From contig DCJH01000050.1 of NCBI GenBank assembly GCA_002317385.1, positions 1 through 60,516 on the forward strand: a DNA stretch of 60,516 nucleotides, in the 5' to 3' direction. A program made the translations under genes and the position numbers. This document shows positions 40,078-48,609 of the stretch, one piece after another (position 1 is the first letter of the stretch; each line of letters opens with the position of its first letter). The notes under the pieces were generated by a model, which saw only the letters and a list, made by a program, of their open reading frames with translations, had not been told where the DNA came from and searched no databases. Origin of the DNA: Prevotella sp. UBA1705. Its GTDB lineage: Bacteria; Bacteroidota; Bacteroidia; Bacteroidales; Bacteroidaceae.

Positions 40078-41298
40078 ATGTTGGGAAAGCATCACACGAA
40101 TATAAGGAACCTCCTTCTGTCCTCAACCATCGTTCTGATGAGCCTGTGGCTGGTGGGCTGTACCATCAAGGATAAGGACATTGCCACCGTGAGCCGGGGA
40201 GGCATGGTCTACCGGGGCCAACTGGTAGACGGTAAGCGTGAGGGCCTGGGCGTATTGCTGCAGGGCGACTCCGTGGTCTACTCTGGACAGTGGCACCAGG
40301 GCATGCGTCAAGGGCAGGGATGGGTCACAGATTCATTGGGCCGACAGATATTGGGCACTTGGGATCACGATACGCTGGTAACCGGCGTGCGCAGAGATTC
40401 GGCCGGATTGTATCGCGGAGAGTTCAATCATAACCTTATGGCCAATGGCCACGGAAGCTACCGCGACACCATGGGCACCTATTATGAGGGACAATGGAAG
40501 GAGGATGCGCGCACAGGTTTCGGCTTTTCCTCGCAGCACAGATACTTCCGCGTGGGCGAATGGAAGGACGATGTGTATAAGGGAGAACGGCTCAACTACA
40601 CCTCGGAGCGCATCTATGGCATCGACCTTTCGAAGCATCAGCACGTGAAAGGAAAGCATCGCTATGGCATCGACTGGAGCCGATTGCGTATCAGTCACCT
40701 TGGCACGCTGTCGAAGAAAAATGTAAACGGAAAGATTGACTATAAGGTGTCGTTCATCTTCATCAAGTCGACGGAGGGCACGTCAATCCTCAATCCTTAT
40801 TATAGAGCCGATTATCAGGCAGCCCGCGCACACGGATACCCCGTCGGAACCTACCATTTCTTCTCCCATCGCACCTCTGGCGGCGATCAGGCCATGGCTT
40901 TTCTGCGCAACTCCCACTTCCAGAAGGGCGACCTTCCGCCCGTACTCGACCTTGAACCACTACCCAGTCAGGTGAAGAAGATGGGCGGAGCAGTGGCCAT
41001 GTGGCGCCGCGTGAGAAACTGGTTGCAGATTGTGGAAAAGCAAACGGGCATGCGACCGATACTCTATATCAGCCAACTCTTTGTGAACCGATACCTCGAT
41101 GCCGCGCCCGATATCAAGCACAACTACCCCGTGTGGATAGCTCGCTATGGCGAATACAAGCCCGACGTGAAGCTATGGGTGTGGCAGCTTGCCCCCGATG
41201 GCCGCGTCTCCGGCATCCATGGTCCCGTAGACATCAATGTCTTCAACGGCTATAGCGGCGAGTTTAAGCAATGGCTGAACAACGTGAGGAAGAAGTAA
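40078..41298 (+). CDS. Lipoprotein fusing MORN repeats to a GH25 lysozyme
   Basis: A 406-residue lipoprotein (lipobox LVGC, Cys28). Residues about 43-165 hold MORN-type repeats (YRGQLVDGKREGLGVLLQG, YSGQWHQGMRQGQGWV, YEGQWKEDARTGFGF). Residues about 178-400 form a glycoside hydrolase family 25 domain with the first-strand Asp in YGIDLSKHQ (near 182) and the catalytic Asp/Glu pair in VLDLEPLPS (near 288-291); later landmarks are TYHFF, LYIS and VWQ. GH25 enzymes cut peptidoglycan between MurNAc and GlcNAc. The MORN part may hold it to a membrane or partner. It ends at a clear terminator. Confidence 0.88.
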   Translation: MLGKHHTNIRNLLLSSTIVLMSLWLVGCTIKDKDIATVSRGGMVYRGQLVDGKREGLGVLLQGDSVVYSGQWHQGMRQGQGWVTDSLGRQILGTWDHDTLVTGVRRDSAGLYRGEFNHNLMANGHGSYRDTMGTYYEGQWKEDARTGFGFSSQHRYFRVGEWKDDVYKGERLNYTSERIYGIDLSKHQHVKGKHRYGIDWSRLRISHLGTLSKKNVNGKIDYKVSFIFIKSTEGTSILNPYYRADYQAARAHGYPVGTYHFFSHRTSGGDQAMAFLRNSHFQKGDLPPVLDLEPLPSQVKKMGGAVAMWRRVRNWLQIVEKQTGMRPILYISQLFVNRYLDAAPDIKHNYPVWIARYGEYKPDVKLWVWQLAPDGRVSGIHGPVDINVFNGYSGEFKQWLNNVRKK

Positions 41299-41350
41299 AA
41301 AGAACGGGAAAAAGTCGTAGTCTCACTGCTATCAAGCCCCCAAACATAAG

Positions 41351-41389
41351 AAGAAGAGGAGGAAAGCCATGGCTTCCTCCTCTTCTTTT
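41351..41389. terminator. Bidirectional terminator between the lysozyme gene and the six-gene cluster
   Basis: AAGAAGAGGAGGAA (41351-41364) pairs with TTCCTCCTCTTCTT (41374-41387); GCC/GGC extends the stem after a one-base bulge. A and T runs flank it, so it can stop both converging transcripts. Confidence 0.82.
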
Positions 41390-41447
41390 CTTGTGCGCAG
41401 CAGTCCGTGTACACCGCCACACTGTGGCGGTCACCCTTCCTTCTCCG

Positions 41448-42311
41448 TCATTCTATCTTCTTCATCAGCATTCCGCTGCCGGCATCTATCTGCTTGCTCT
41501 CCTCCACAAGGCGGTAGACAAAGACGTCATTATCACCAAAATCGCAATAGAGACGGTGGTTTTGGTATTTGTAATGGCCATAGCTGGTCTCGCCTCCACT
41601 GGTCTCGGCAATATTGTCGCCATAGATTTTCAGCGAGATACCGCCATATTCGGTATCCACATGCCAGTTACCTTGAATCCACGAAGGAGCCTTCTCATGC
41701 GGCGCTTGGTCGTTGAATGAGGGCGTGGGAGTAGCCACATGCTCAACGGGAGCCTGGGTGCCATCGGCCTCCGTGATGCCCAATGACTCGGCATCATAGC
41801 TGCTCGATGAGGAACATTGGCGCTCCAGAAAAATAATTCCGATGATGACGCAGGCCACAATGATAAGGATTCGCTTGAAGCATCCGCGCTTCTTAAGCTG
41901 ACTGCCCATAAGGGGAATATCGCGCGAAGCACCGAAACTGGTTTCTGGGAAGGGCTTGCGCGCCGGAGAAGGAGATGCATCGGGGTGAGGAGGCACGGGG
42001 GGGGGCACCATCCCGGGGATAGATTCCGATGCCTGACGAGTGGCAGAGCCTGTCGAAGCATTGCCCTGCGATGAAGCGGATGCCAGCTGGGAAGTCTGCT
42101 CCAACGGCTTGCGCGTACCATCGGCACCATTTTCCTTGGCGACCTGCTGTCCTGCATCGTCCATGGATTCGGACGATGCCTGGGCCTGTTCATCATCTAC
42201 GGTAAAGGTGAACGGTGTGCCGCAGCGCGGGCAGTTGCATTGCAGTTCGGTCATACCGGGCGATGCCGGCACGTCAAAACGGAATCTACATTTCGGGCAT
42301 TTTACATTCAT
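41448..42311 (-). CDS. Zinc-ribbon membrane protein (last gene of the six-gene cluster)
   Basis: A 287-residue protein. Residues 5-33 are a zinc ribbon (CPKC and CPRC, preceded by VK and followed by FTFTVDDE), a type often found at the start of Bacteroidota and cyanobacterial membrane proteins. A long Ser/Pro/Gln-rich linker (about 40-130) leads to one membrane helix (about 148-163, ILIIVACVIIGIIFL) and a C-terminal domain of about 90 residues with WHVDTEYGGISLKIYGDN. Topology suggests cytoplasmic ribbon, outer domain in the periplasm. It is the last gene of the six-gene minus-strand run and is likely a partner of the cluster. Confidence 0.8.
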   Translation of the reverse strand: MNVKCPKCRFRFDVPASPGMTELQCNCPRCGTPFTFTVDDEQAQASSESMDDAGQQVAKENGADGTRKPLEQTSQLASASSQGNASTGSATRQASESIPGMVPPPVPPHPDASPSPARKPFPETSFGASRDIPLMGSQLKKRGCFKRILIIVACVIIGIIFLERQCSSSSSYDAESLGITEADGTQAPVEHVATPTPSFNDQAPHEKAPSWIQGNWHVDTEYGGISLKIYGDNIAETSGGETSYGHYKYQNHRLYCDFGDNDVFVYRLVEESKQIDAGSGMLMKKIE

Positions 42312-42352
42312 AGGGTCTTGCTTGGGCCTCCTTACTATCTCGATTAATCTTT

Positions 42353-42940
42353 CTATTCAAACACAACAATGGCTTTTCTCACCACTTTCCACACGCCACC
42401 ATCGTTCTGGGCCATCCCTTCCTCCAGCGTATTGATAGCCCGAGGCTGCTGATGGGTGTTGCCCTCGATGCGGCAGGCGGGCTTCACAAACTGACTGATG
42501 CTGATCATTGCCGTGGCAATAGCGTCCGGAGTATTGAGCATAATGAACTGCCCGTTCATCCCATCTTCCGTCCGCAGCTGATAAATGCTCTTGCCCACCT
42601 GCTCCTTTTCGCTCGATTCCAGGAAGAGTCCGTCGGGCGTTGGAGCCGGAAGAAAGAGCGTCTGGGCAGACAAGGGCGTACTGGCCAGCGGTTCGACAGT
42701 AGGTTCAGACAATCCCATGGTCTCCTCAAAGGAGACTGCTGAGGCTTCGCCATCAACCGAATCAGCGTCCGACACAGTGTTGGCAGGCTGACGTTGCTTA
42801 AGCTGCAGCTCCAGTTCTGCCATCTGCTGGGCCTGCTTCTTGACCGAAGTCTCCAGTTTGTCGAGACGTTCCAGCAGTGGAGCCAACGTCTCCTCCAGCT
42901 GTTCAGGAGTGAGACCGTCCTTATTTCCGAACATTCCCAT
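42353..42940 (-). CDS. Coiled-coil protein of the six-gene cluster
   Basis: A 195-residue protein with a coiled coil (about 9-52, LTPEQLEETLAPLLERLDKLE and AQQMAELELQLKQ), an acidic Ser/Thr linker (about 53-98) and a C-terminal domain (about 100-195) containing LFLESSEKEQVGKSIYQL and AMISISQFVKPACRIEG. I recognise no named family. It starts five bases after the stop of the big ATPase gene, so it is tightly linked. Possible roles: adaptor or regulator of the ATPase. Confidence 0.78.
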   Translation of the reverse strand: MGMFGNKDGLTPEQLEETLAPLLERLDKLETSVKKQAQQMAELELQLKQRQPANTVSDADSVDGEASAVSFEETMGLSEPTVEPLASTPLSAQTLFLPAPTPDGLFLESSEKEQVGKSIYQLRTEDGMNGQFIMLNTPDAIATAMISISQFVKPACRIEGNTHQQPRAINTLEEGMAQNDGGVWKVVRKAIVVFE

Positions 42941-42945
42941 AGTCG

Positions 42946-45900
42946 TTACAGGTTTTCGATGAGATTATCACGGATGCTTCCGATGATGGGATAGAAGAAA
43001 ACGGTATCTTCGATAGCGTCGGAGGCATTGCGGTCGGGCTCATTTTTGTTCACAAAGTTCCAGCCATTGATCAGGTGATGCTCCAGATCCTTGCTCACTA
43101 ACTGCTTGAATTTCAACAGAGACTGGTTGTCTACAAGGAACCGATCGACCACGTGGATGTCGTCGCACAACTGGCAGAAGAAGTCGTTGAATCGCTTTAC
43201 AGCATCTACAATCTCCTGTCGTACCTCCGCACGGTCCATGTCGGCGTAGGTAAGGTGTTCCTGAGAAATGGCCGAATAATTGTATTTCAGGCTTGAGTCA
43301 AAACTGTCCATCAGTCGATTCAACTGGTCTACGTTGACACAACCACTGTTGTCGCGCACCTGCATCAAGGCGCCACGGCAGGTTATCTGCTTGGGTTCCT
43401 TTCGCTCCATGACCACCGAGAAGCCGTCGGCATCGTAGCTCTCGCCGTAAACGCGTCCGAATATCGCCTCCGTGAGAAGGTCGAGCTCACGCTTGGACCC
43501 AACGATGTCGAGCACCTTCGAGCCCGTTCCGGAGAACATCACCGAACGAGGCTTATCCAATCCACGGTGCTTCATCATGTTGGCCACATAGTAGATAAGC
43601 GTAGCGTAGAAATAGATGAATACGATTTTCAGGCGTCCGTCCTCGTTTAGGCGCTGGTTGTAGGAGAACACGTCATTCTCTCCCACTACCTTATTCTGCA
43701 CCACAGAGAAGAGGAAGGCATTGATATCCTCACTCTTGCGCTTGGAAGTAATATCGTCGAGAATGCCGTTGAGCTCGCCATAGCGGTCGTCGTCGGCATC
43801 AAACAATCGACGGAAATAGTCCACATATCTCACGAGCATGGGGTTGCTGTCACCATGGGGCACCTCAGAGAAACCGTCACCAAACAGTGCATTGGCTGCG
43901 AAACGGAACGAAGTGAGGATTGTAGGCTGCTGAGCATTGGACTCGAAGACTACCACATCGCTCGACCCTCCACCGATATCAATAGAAGCTACGGTAGACG
44001 CGGCGCCACGGAACTGGCTCGATCCACGGTAGAAATAGTAGGGAGCCACCGACTCCGGCATCTGAATCAAGTTACGTTCATCGGGTTCTATGCCAAACAC
44101 ATCCTGGAAAGTCTTCGACCACATCTCGCCCAGTTTGCGCACATTGCCTACTTTCATCGACAACGGATAGAACCAGATGAGGCGTGTTTTATGGATATCT
44201 CCGTTCTCCAATAGCACCTTGGTGCGCATGAGCAAGGCTATCTCGGTGAGATAGGCACGTACCCGTTTGGAGGTGGCAATCTCGGTAGACCACTTCAGGT
44301 TGGGCACAATGCGGTTGCCATAGCCCACCGATTCCTTCTCGTAGATGAAGGGAATGTCGGCGTCGCCCAGCGCAACGATCTCGTCTACGTTCTCTGCGTC
44401 GAGGCGCTCTATCTCCGAAAGCACGGTACGTTGGGGGAAACCGTAATCCTGTCCGATATTGCGAGGCAGGAATTCCTGCTTCATAATCACGTCGTAGAGA
44501 ATGTGCTCACCATTATATAAGGTAGCCATCAACCGCTCCTTGGAATCGGAACTGATGGCGAGCGGCTCGGGCATCTGCCCCTGTCGCATGCACTCCACAT
44601 GGGTATTAGTCGTTCCGAAGTCGACGGCAAAGGTGAAAGCCTCGTGGCCTTCGATATGACTGGCCCAGCGAGGACAGATAACTCCCTCGGAGAGCAGGCC
44701 GTCACGCTCGTCGATGAGCTGCACATTGACATAATCGAATGCACCCGGCAGGCGATAGTAGTCGGAGCCCACGCGCTTCTCGCTCTTCAGACTCCGGGCG
44801 CGTTTCATGGCCGGAACCACAACGTCGTTGCCCTGTCCGTTGGAACATTCGCGGAATTCCAGGTTCAGATGACAATTCTCCAGTAGTCCCAGAGCACGGT
44901 CAACGAGCTGCACATTGTACTGCTTCAGGTCGGCTGCCTTGACAAACGGGAACACGCTCAGGGCGAAAGGCACCGTGAGGAAATAGCCCCGGTCGTTGTC
45001 TCTGTCATAGCGCATATCCACTCCCACGGCCTGCACATAGGTGCGCTCCAACGTGATGAAGCCATCACGTTTCTGCACAGGGATGCGCAGGATGGCTCGC
45101 ACGCTCTCCTGCTGACCCGTGCGAGTATGGACAAGTTCAAAGCGAGGCCGTCCGGCAATGGTGCCTTGCAGGTCATTGACCGTGAAGTACTTGAAATAAG
45201 TCTTGCTCAGCGGCAGGAGGAAATCGCAGTTGTCCGTCTCGATACTCCCCACCGACAGATTGCCGTCGAAGAAGCAATCGCGATCCATGGTGTAGTCGAG
45301 CTTGATGAGCGACGGCTGGAAGAAATCATCGTCGGTGAGCCACGGGTACTGGTGCGAGGTGGCAGGCAGGATGCGTTTCTCGGGTTCTGCGGCATAATCG
45401 GCCGGTCGAATCACGGTGAGGTCGTCCCAATCGCTCGTGATATAACGGAAGGGTTCGGTCTGAGGAGCATTCAGATGATTCTGCAATACTAAGGGCAGAC
45501 GCTCGCCTACGGGCTTGATGGTGGGGGCGATGCGGAAGTCGCTGCTCTGGATAGCCGCCTGAATATCGGCCTGACGCGCACAATAGAACGGCACGCCCAA
45601 GGCCTGGATGCCCTCCTCAGAGGGTGCATAGCTAATCTTGAGATATTGTAATGCACGGTCCTGATTCTCATAATCCATAGCCTTCGGGTTGCCTACATCA
45701 GTGAGAATCTCCTGCTGAAGCTGCGGCGTGAGCAGGTTGAAACAGGTGATGAGATAGGCATTCACCTCGCTGCACAGGCGTTTCAGGTCGGGATAGGCTG
45801 TGAAAAGTGCGTAGATATACTTCACAAACTTCGGCGTACGCATATACAATGGACGCGTGAGGTCGAAGAGGTTCACGTTCTGCTCCACCGGAATGGAGTA

Positions 45901-46422
45901 TTGAGCCGGTCGGGCATTGGGCGTGGCCATAAAGAGACTCACGGGCGAAGTGCTGCCAATAACCTGATTGCCATAGACCAGGAAGTAAATCCTATCCATT
46001 CTATCGAAGTTGAACGCCTCCTTGTCCTGCTGAAGAAACATCTGCAGAGTGTCACCCAAGAGCTTGTGCTGCACGTCGGATTCCAGCATCTGCAGGGCAG
46101 CAGCCTTGTTCCATTCCACCACATGGAGCTTCGTACGGAGCTCCGGCAGGTTGAAGAACAGCTGGGCTACATCCAGCGCATTGCCCACCAAACGCTCGTC
46201 CATCAACTCGCCATTCAGCCTCGGGTTCATGGAAAGCCGGCGGAAAGCATTCTTCACCAAATCCATCTGGGCAAACGGAGACGGGATGGCCGTACGAGGT
46301 ACAGCCGACAAACCACCGTTGGGATCGCTAATCATGTTGATCTCGTCAGCACTATACTGGTTGGTCAACGGAATCCATCCTTCACCGGTGGTCTTGTTAT
46401 TATATGATAGTATCTTCGACAT
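42946..46422 (-). CDS. Very large actin/Hsp70-fold ATPase
   Basis: A 1158-residue protein. Residues about 596-990 carry the three ATP-binding motifs of the actin/Hsp70/sugar-kinase fold: phosphate 1 FAVDFGTTNTHVEC (about 597-610), phosphate 2 VASIDIGGGSSDVVVFE (about 808-824), and the adenosine motif SVMFSGTGSKVLDI (about 958-971). The first 590 residues have no motif I recognise, and the last 160 are helical. The architecture recalls SrfB-type virulence proteins and other large Hsp70-like proteins; I cannot assign one. No membrane helix. It lies between the tubulin-like gene (91 bases) and the coiled-coil gene (5 bases). Confidence 0.85.
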   Translation of the reverse strand: MSKILSYNNKTTGEGWIPLTNQYSADEINMISDPNGGLSAVPRTAIPSPFAQMDLVKNAFRRLSMNPRLNGELMDERLVGNALDVAQLFFNLPELRTKLHVVEWNKAAALQMLESDVQHKLLGDTLQMFLQQDKEAFNFDRMDRIYFLVYGNQVIGSTSPVSLFMATPNARPAQYSIPVEQNVNLFDLTRPLYMRTPKFVKYIYALFTAYPDLKRLCSEVNAYLITCFNLLTPQLQQEILTDVGNPKAMDYENQDRALQYLKISYAPSEEGIQALGVPFYCARQADIQAAIQSSDFRIAPTIKPVGERLPLVLQNHLNAPQTEPFRYITSDWDDLTVIRPADYAAEPEKRILPATSHQYPWLTDDDFFQPSLIKLDYTMDRDCFFDGNLSVGSIETDNCDFLLPLSKTYFKYFTVNDLQGTIAGRPRFELVHTRTGQQESVRAILRIPVQKRDGFITLERTYVQAVGVDMRYDRDNDRGYFLTVPFALSVFPFVKAADLKQYNVQLVDRALGLLENCHLNLEFRECSNGQGNDVVVPAMKRARSLKSEKRVGSDYYRLPGAFDYVNVQLIDERDGLLSEGVICPRWASHIEGHEAFTFAVDFGTTNTHVECMRQGQMPEPLAISSDSKERLMATLYNGEHILYDVIMKQEFLPRNIGQDYGFPQRTVLSEIERLDAENVDEIVALGDADIPFIYEKESVGYGNRIVPNLKWSTEIATSKRVRAYLTEIALLMRTKVLLENGDIHKTRLIWFYPLSMKVGNVRKLGEMWSKTFQDVFGIEPDERNLIQMPESVAPYYFYRGSSQFRGAASTVASIDIGGGSSDVVVFESNAQQPTILTSFRFAANALFGDGFSEVPHGDSNPMLVRYVDYFRRLFDADDDRYGELNGILDDITSKRKSEDINAFLFSVVQNKVVGENDVFSYNQRLNEDGRLKIVFIYFYATLIYYVANMMKHRGLDKPRSVMFSGTGSKVLDIVGSKRELDLLTEAIFGRVYGESYDADGFSVVMERKEPKQITCRGALMQVRDNSGCVNVDQLNRLMDSFDSSLKYNYSAISQEHLTYADMDRAEVRQEIVDAVKRFNDFFCQLCDDIHVVDRFLVDNQSLLKFKQLVSKDLEHHLINGWNFVNKNEPDRNASDAIEDTVFFYPIIGSIRDNLIENL

Positions 46423-46513
46423 TTCTTTCGTATTTTAGCCCCCTACGATAGGGAGTTGAGGTCTGAAACATTGAACTTTAAGGTTTGAACTTTGAACTTT
46501 AGGCCATCATCTA
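46423..46513. repeat. Gap with 7-bp TTTGAAC repeats, left of the tubulin-like gene
   Basis: TTGAACTTT words recur at 46471-46500 on the plus strand. A short hairpin CCCTACGATAGGG is at 46441-46453. The same words, on the other strand, recur in the gap on the other side of the tubulin-like gene. Confidence 0.55.
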
Positions 46514-48058
46514 TCAGACAAGTCCATTGTATTTCTCATCAACCAACTTGTCGAGCGTCTCGTCGAGCAGGGTCATGAGGCGCAGAGCAACCTTATCTGA
46601 CCCAAACCGTCCTTCTTTCACGGCCGACTGGGATGCCTTGTTGAGATTGCCCAAAAGCACCTTATAGTTGATCTCCCCACTGAAGAAGCCCTTCTTCGGC
46701 GCCACTTCGGTAATGGCATCGGCCAGTTGGGTAGACATCAGGTTGAAGGGAAGGAACGTGCGTTGGTTGCCCGCCAGTTCCTTGAGCCACGTGCGATAGG
46801 CCACGAAGAAGTCGTTGGTCAGCGTGGTGTAGAAGCTCGTGGCGAGGAAACTGTTCTGAATTTCGGGCTTGTCCTGCGTGAATCCACGTCCCACATCCTG
46901 CCTGAACTGATTGGTGAGATATTGGTAAGCGAGATAGAACTTGGCCAACTGCTTGTTGATGAGCAGTCGTGTCTGCGCGCCAAAATCCTTCAGCGACAGC
47001 GACATCTTGTCGTTGGTTAAACCATATTCCTTATAGATGGGGTTGCGGGCATTGCCATCTTCGGTGACCAACTGGTCGTCGGGGATGCTCAGGAAATCGA
47101 TAATCGACAGGGCACCCACATATTCTACCACATGGGCGTCGTTGCGCTGGCCATTGCCTCCAGGGTCGTTGAAATAAGGATTCGACGGCACTTCATCGCC
47201 CAGATAGTAGCAAGCGTTGATCTTGGAAAGCTGAAGGTCTACCCCACCCTGTGTCAGTCCGGTAAGGTTGTCGTGATAATAGAACAGCGCCGACTTGGTT
47301 TTCGAAATGAAGTCGGCCCTGCTGATAGGACTGTTCTCATCCTGCTGCACATTGAAATAGGGCAGCACGGTGAGCGCTCCGATACGGGCGTCGCGCAGGT
47401 CACCACGGTTGTTGATGGCCGCATTATTGCCGGCGTTGCGGATATTCTTCACGATGATGGGATAACCGGCAGCTCCTGTGCCTCCGAAGATGCTCGACAC
47501 GATGAAGATGCGGTCGTCTTTCCGGAACACATTAGAGAACTGTCGGAACTCCTCGGAATCCTTAAACTGGTTGAGGGCCACTGACCCGATGTTGGGAGAA
47601 CCCACAAATCCGATGTCCATCTTGGTCTGGAGCTGACTCTCTGAGAACATCATCGAGCACAGCGCCTGGTTGGCGGTGTCGAGCGTGCTGTAGGCGATAA
47701 AGTCCTGAAACTTCTTCGATTCCACCGCTCCGAGATTGAACAGAAAGGTGTCGCTCAGGTTGGAGCCACCGGGAAGAATATCGCTCAGCGTGGAGATCTT
47801 CACCGAGAAGAAACCCTTGGTCACGTCCACCGAATCGCCGTAGAGCGTCTTTCGGATGGAGCGATACCAGCGCAGCAGATTCTCTGTGCGCTTCAAGTCT
47901 TCATTGGCCTTATGTGGATCTACGATGATGGGTATCACCTCTACGGGCATGGGCTGCCCCGACTCGTTCACGGGATGTATTCCCGATGCAAACTGCATGA
48001 TGAGCGGGCGCATCACTCGAGATCCTGTTCCTCCCACTAAGAATAAAAATAATCTCAT
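46514..48058 (-). CDS. Tubulin-like GTPase
   Basis: A 514-residue protein with tubulin/FtsZ-type nucleotide motifs: an N-terminal glycine loop LFLFLVGGTGSRVMRPLI (residues 3-20) and the tubulin T4 signature IFIVSSIFGGTGAAGYPI (about 184-201, FGGTGAAG at 191-198). Between them are IIVDPHK (44-50) and FVGSPNIGSV (151-160). The second half, helical, contains a region corresponding to the C-terminal tubulin domain but no clear T7 loop. The sequence resembles the Pfam Tubulin_2 group, a family poorly understood in bacteria, and is not FtsZ. Flanked by 7-bp repeats. It probably polymerises or acts as a GTP switch; inferred only. Confidence 0.83.
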   Translation of the reverse strand: MRLFLFLVGGTGSRVMRPLIMQFASGIHPVNESGQPMPVEVIPIIVDPHKANEDLKRTENLLRWYRSIRKTLYGDSVDVTKGFFSVKISTLSDILPGGSNLSDTFLFNLGAVESKKFQDFIAYSTLDTANQALCSMMFSESQLQTKMDIGFVGSPNIGSVALNQFKDSEEFRQFSNVFRKDDRIFIVSSIFGGTGAAGYPIIVKNIRNAGNNAAINNRGDLRDARIGALTVLPYFNVQQDENSPISRADFISKTKSALFYYHDNLTGLTQGGVDLQLSKINACYYLGDEVPSNPYFNDPGGNGQRNDAHVVEYVGALSIIDFLSIPDDQLVTEDGNARNPIYKEYGLTNDKMSLSLKDFGAQTRLLINKQLAKFYLAYQYLTNQFRQDVGRGFTQDKPEIQNSFLATSFYTTLTNDFFVAYRTWLKELAGNQRTFLPFNLMSTQLADAITEVAPKKGFFSGEINYKVLLGNLNKASQSAVKEGRFGSDKVALRLMTLLDETLDKLVDEKYNGLV

Positions 48059-48174
48059 GATTTATATCGGATATTTGGCCTTGAACCTTATGCCCATGCT
48101 TCACCGATGTAGGTTTCGGCTTTGGGTGTAATCATAAAGTTCAAAGCTCAAAGTTCAATGTTCAAAGTTAGCCC
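48059..48174. repeat. Gap with 7-bp TTTGAAC repeats, right of the tubulin-like gene
   Basis: AAAGTTCAAAGCTCAAAGTT and ATGTTCAAAGTT occur at 48136-48169; on the minus strand this is about four copies of TTTGAAC. It ends with TAACTTTG (48170-48163 minus), a -7 box-like word for the tubulin gene, without a correctly spaced TTG. Confidence 0.55.
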
Positions 48175-48609
48175 TTATTCCGGTATCGGCGTGTGCCGGC
48201 AGTTGGAGCTCCACCAGCGCATGGCAAAGGAGGCCACGATGTAGAGCACGGCCGTCACCACGAAGTCGAGAACGCAGAAACTGAATAGCTGCGAGCCATA
48301 TTCGGTGGAGAGCACGCCCGTGAGATAGAAGTAGTTGACTATCGGAGCGAGGAACGAAGCCACCAGCAGGGTGATGAGCCAATGGTACCAGCGACTGAAG
48401 CTCACGCTGTTGATGACATAATAGAATAGTGCGGCAACGCCCCACGCCAGACCGGCGGAGATAAGCGCCACGATGAGATAGAAGTTTTCATTATACATCT
48501 CATTGGCAAACTCGCTCTGGCTGTCCACCAGTTCGAACACCGACGAGGGTAGTAGCACGAAGACGAGCGTGAGCAGCGCGCCTCCAATCAACAGTATGGA
48601 ATTTTTCAT
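48175..48609 (-). CDS. Four-helix integral membrane protein of the six-gene cluster
   Basis: A 144-residue protein with four hydrophobic helices (about 4-21, 43-67, 76-98, 107-129), mostly inner membrane. Between helices 1 and 2 is a polar loop (SQSEFANEMYNENF). No motif I recognise. Its start overlaps the stop of the VWA-like lipoprotein gene by four bases (ATGA), so the two are translationally coupled. Role is probably to anchor or receive the lipoprotein or the cytoplasmic NTPases. Confidence 0.78.
   Translation of the reverse strand: MKNSILLIGGALLTLVFVLLPSSVFELVDSQSEFANEMYNENFYLIVALISAGLAWGVAALFYYVINSVSFSRWYHWLITLLVASFLAPIVNYFYLTGVLSTEYGSQLFSFCVLDFVVTAVLYIVASFAMRWWSSNCRHTPIPE

Noticed and set aside
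46514..48058. Calling the tubulin-like protein FtsZ.
   Set aside because: Length, N-terminal loop and the lack of FtsZ landmarks such as its C-terminal tail do not match, and the gene is not near the division cluster.
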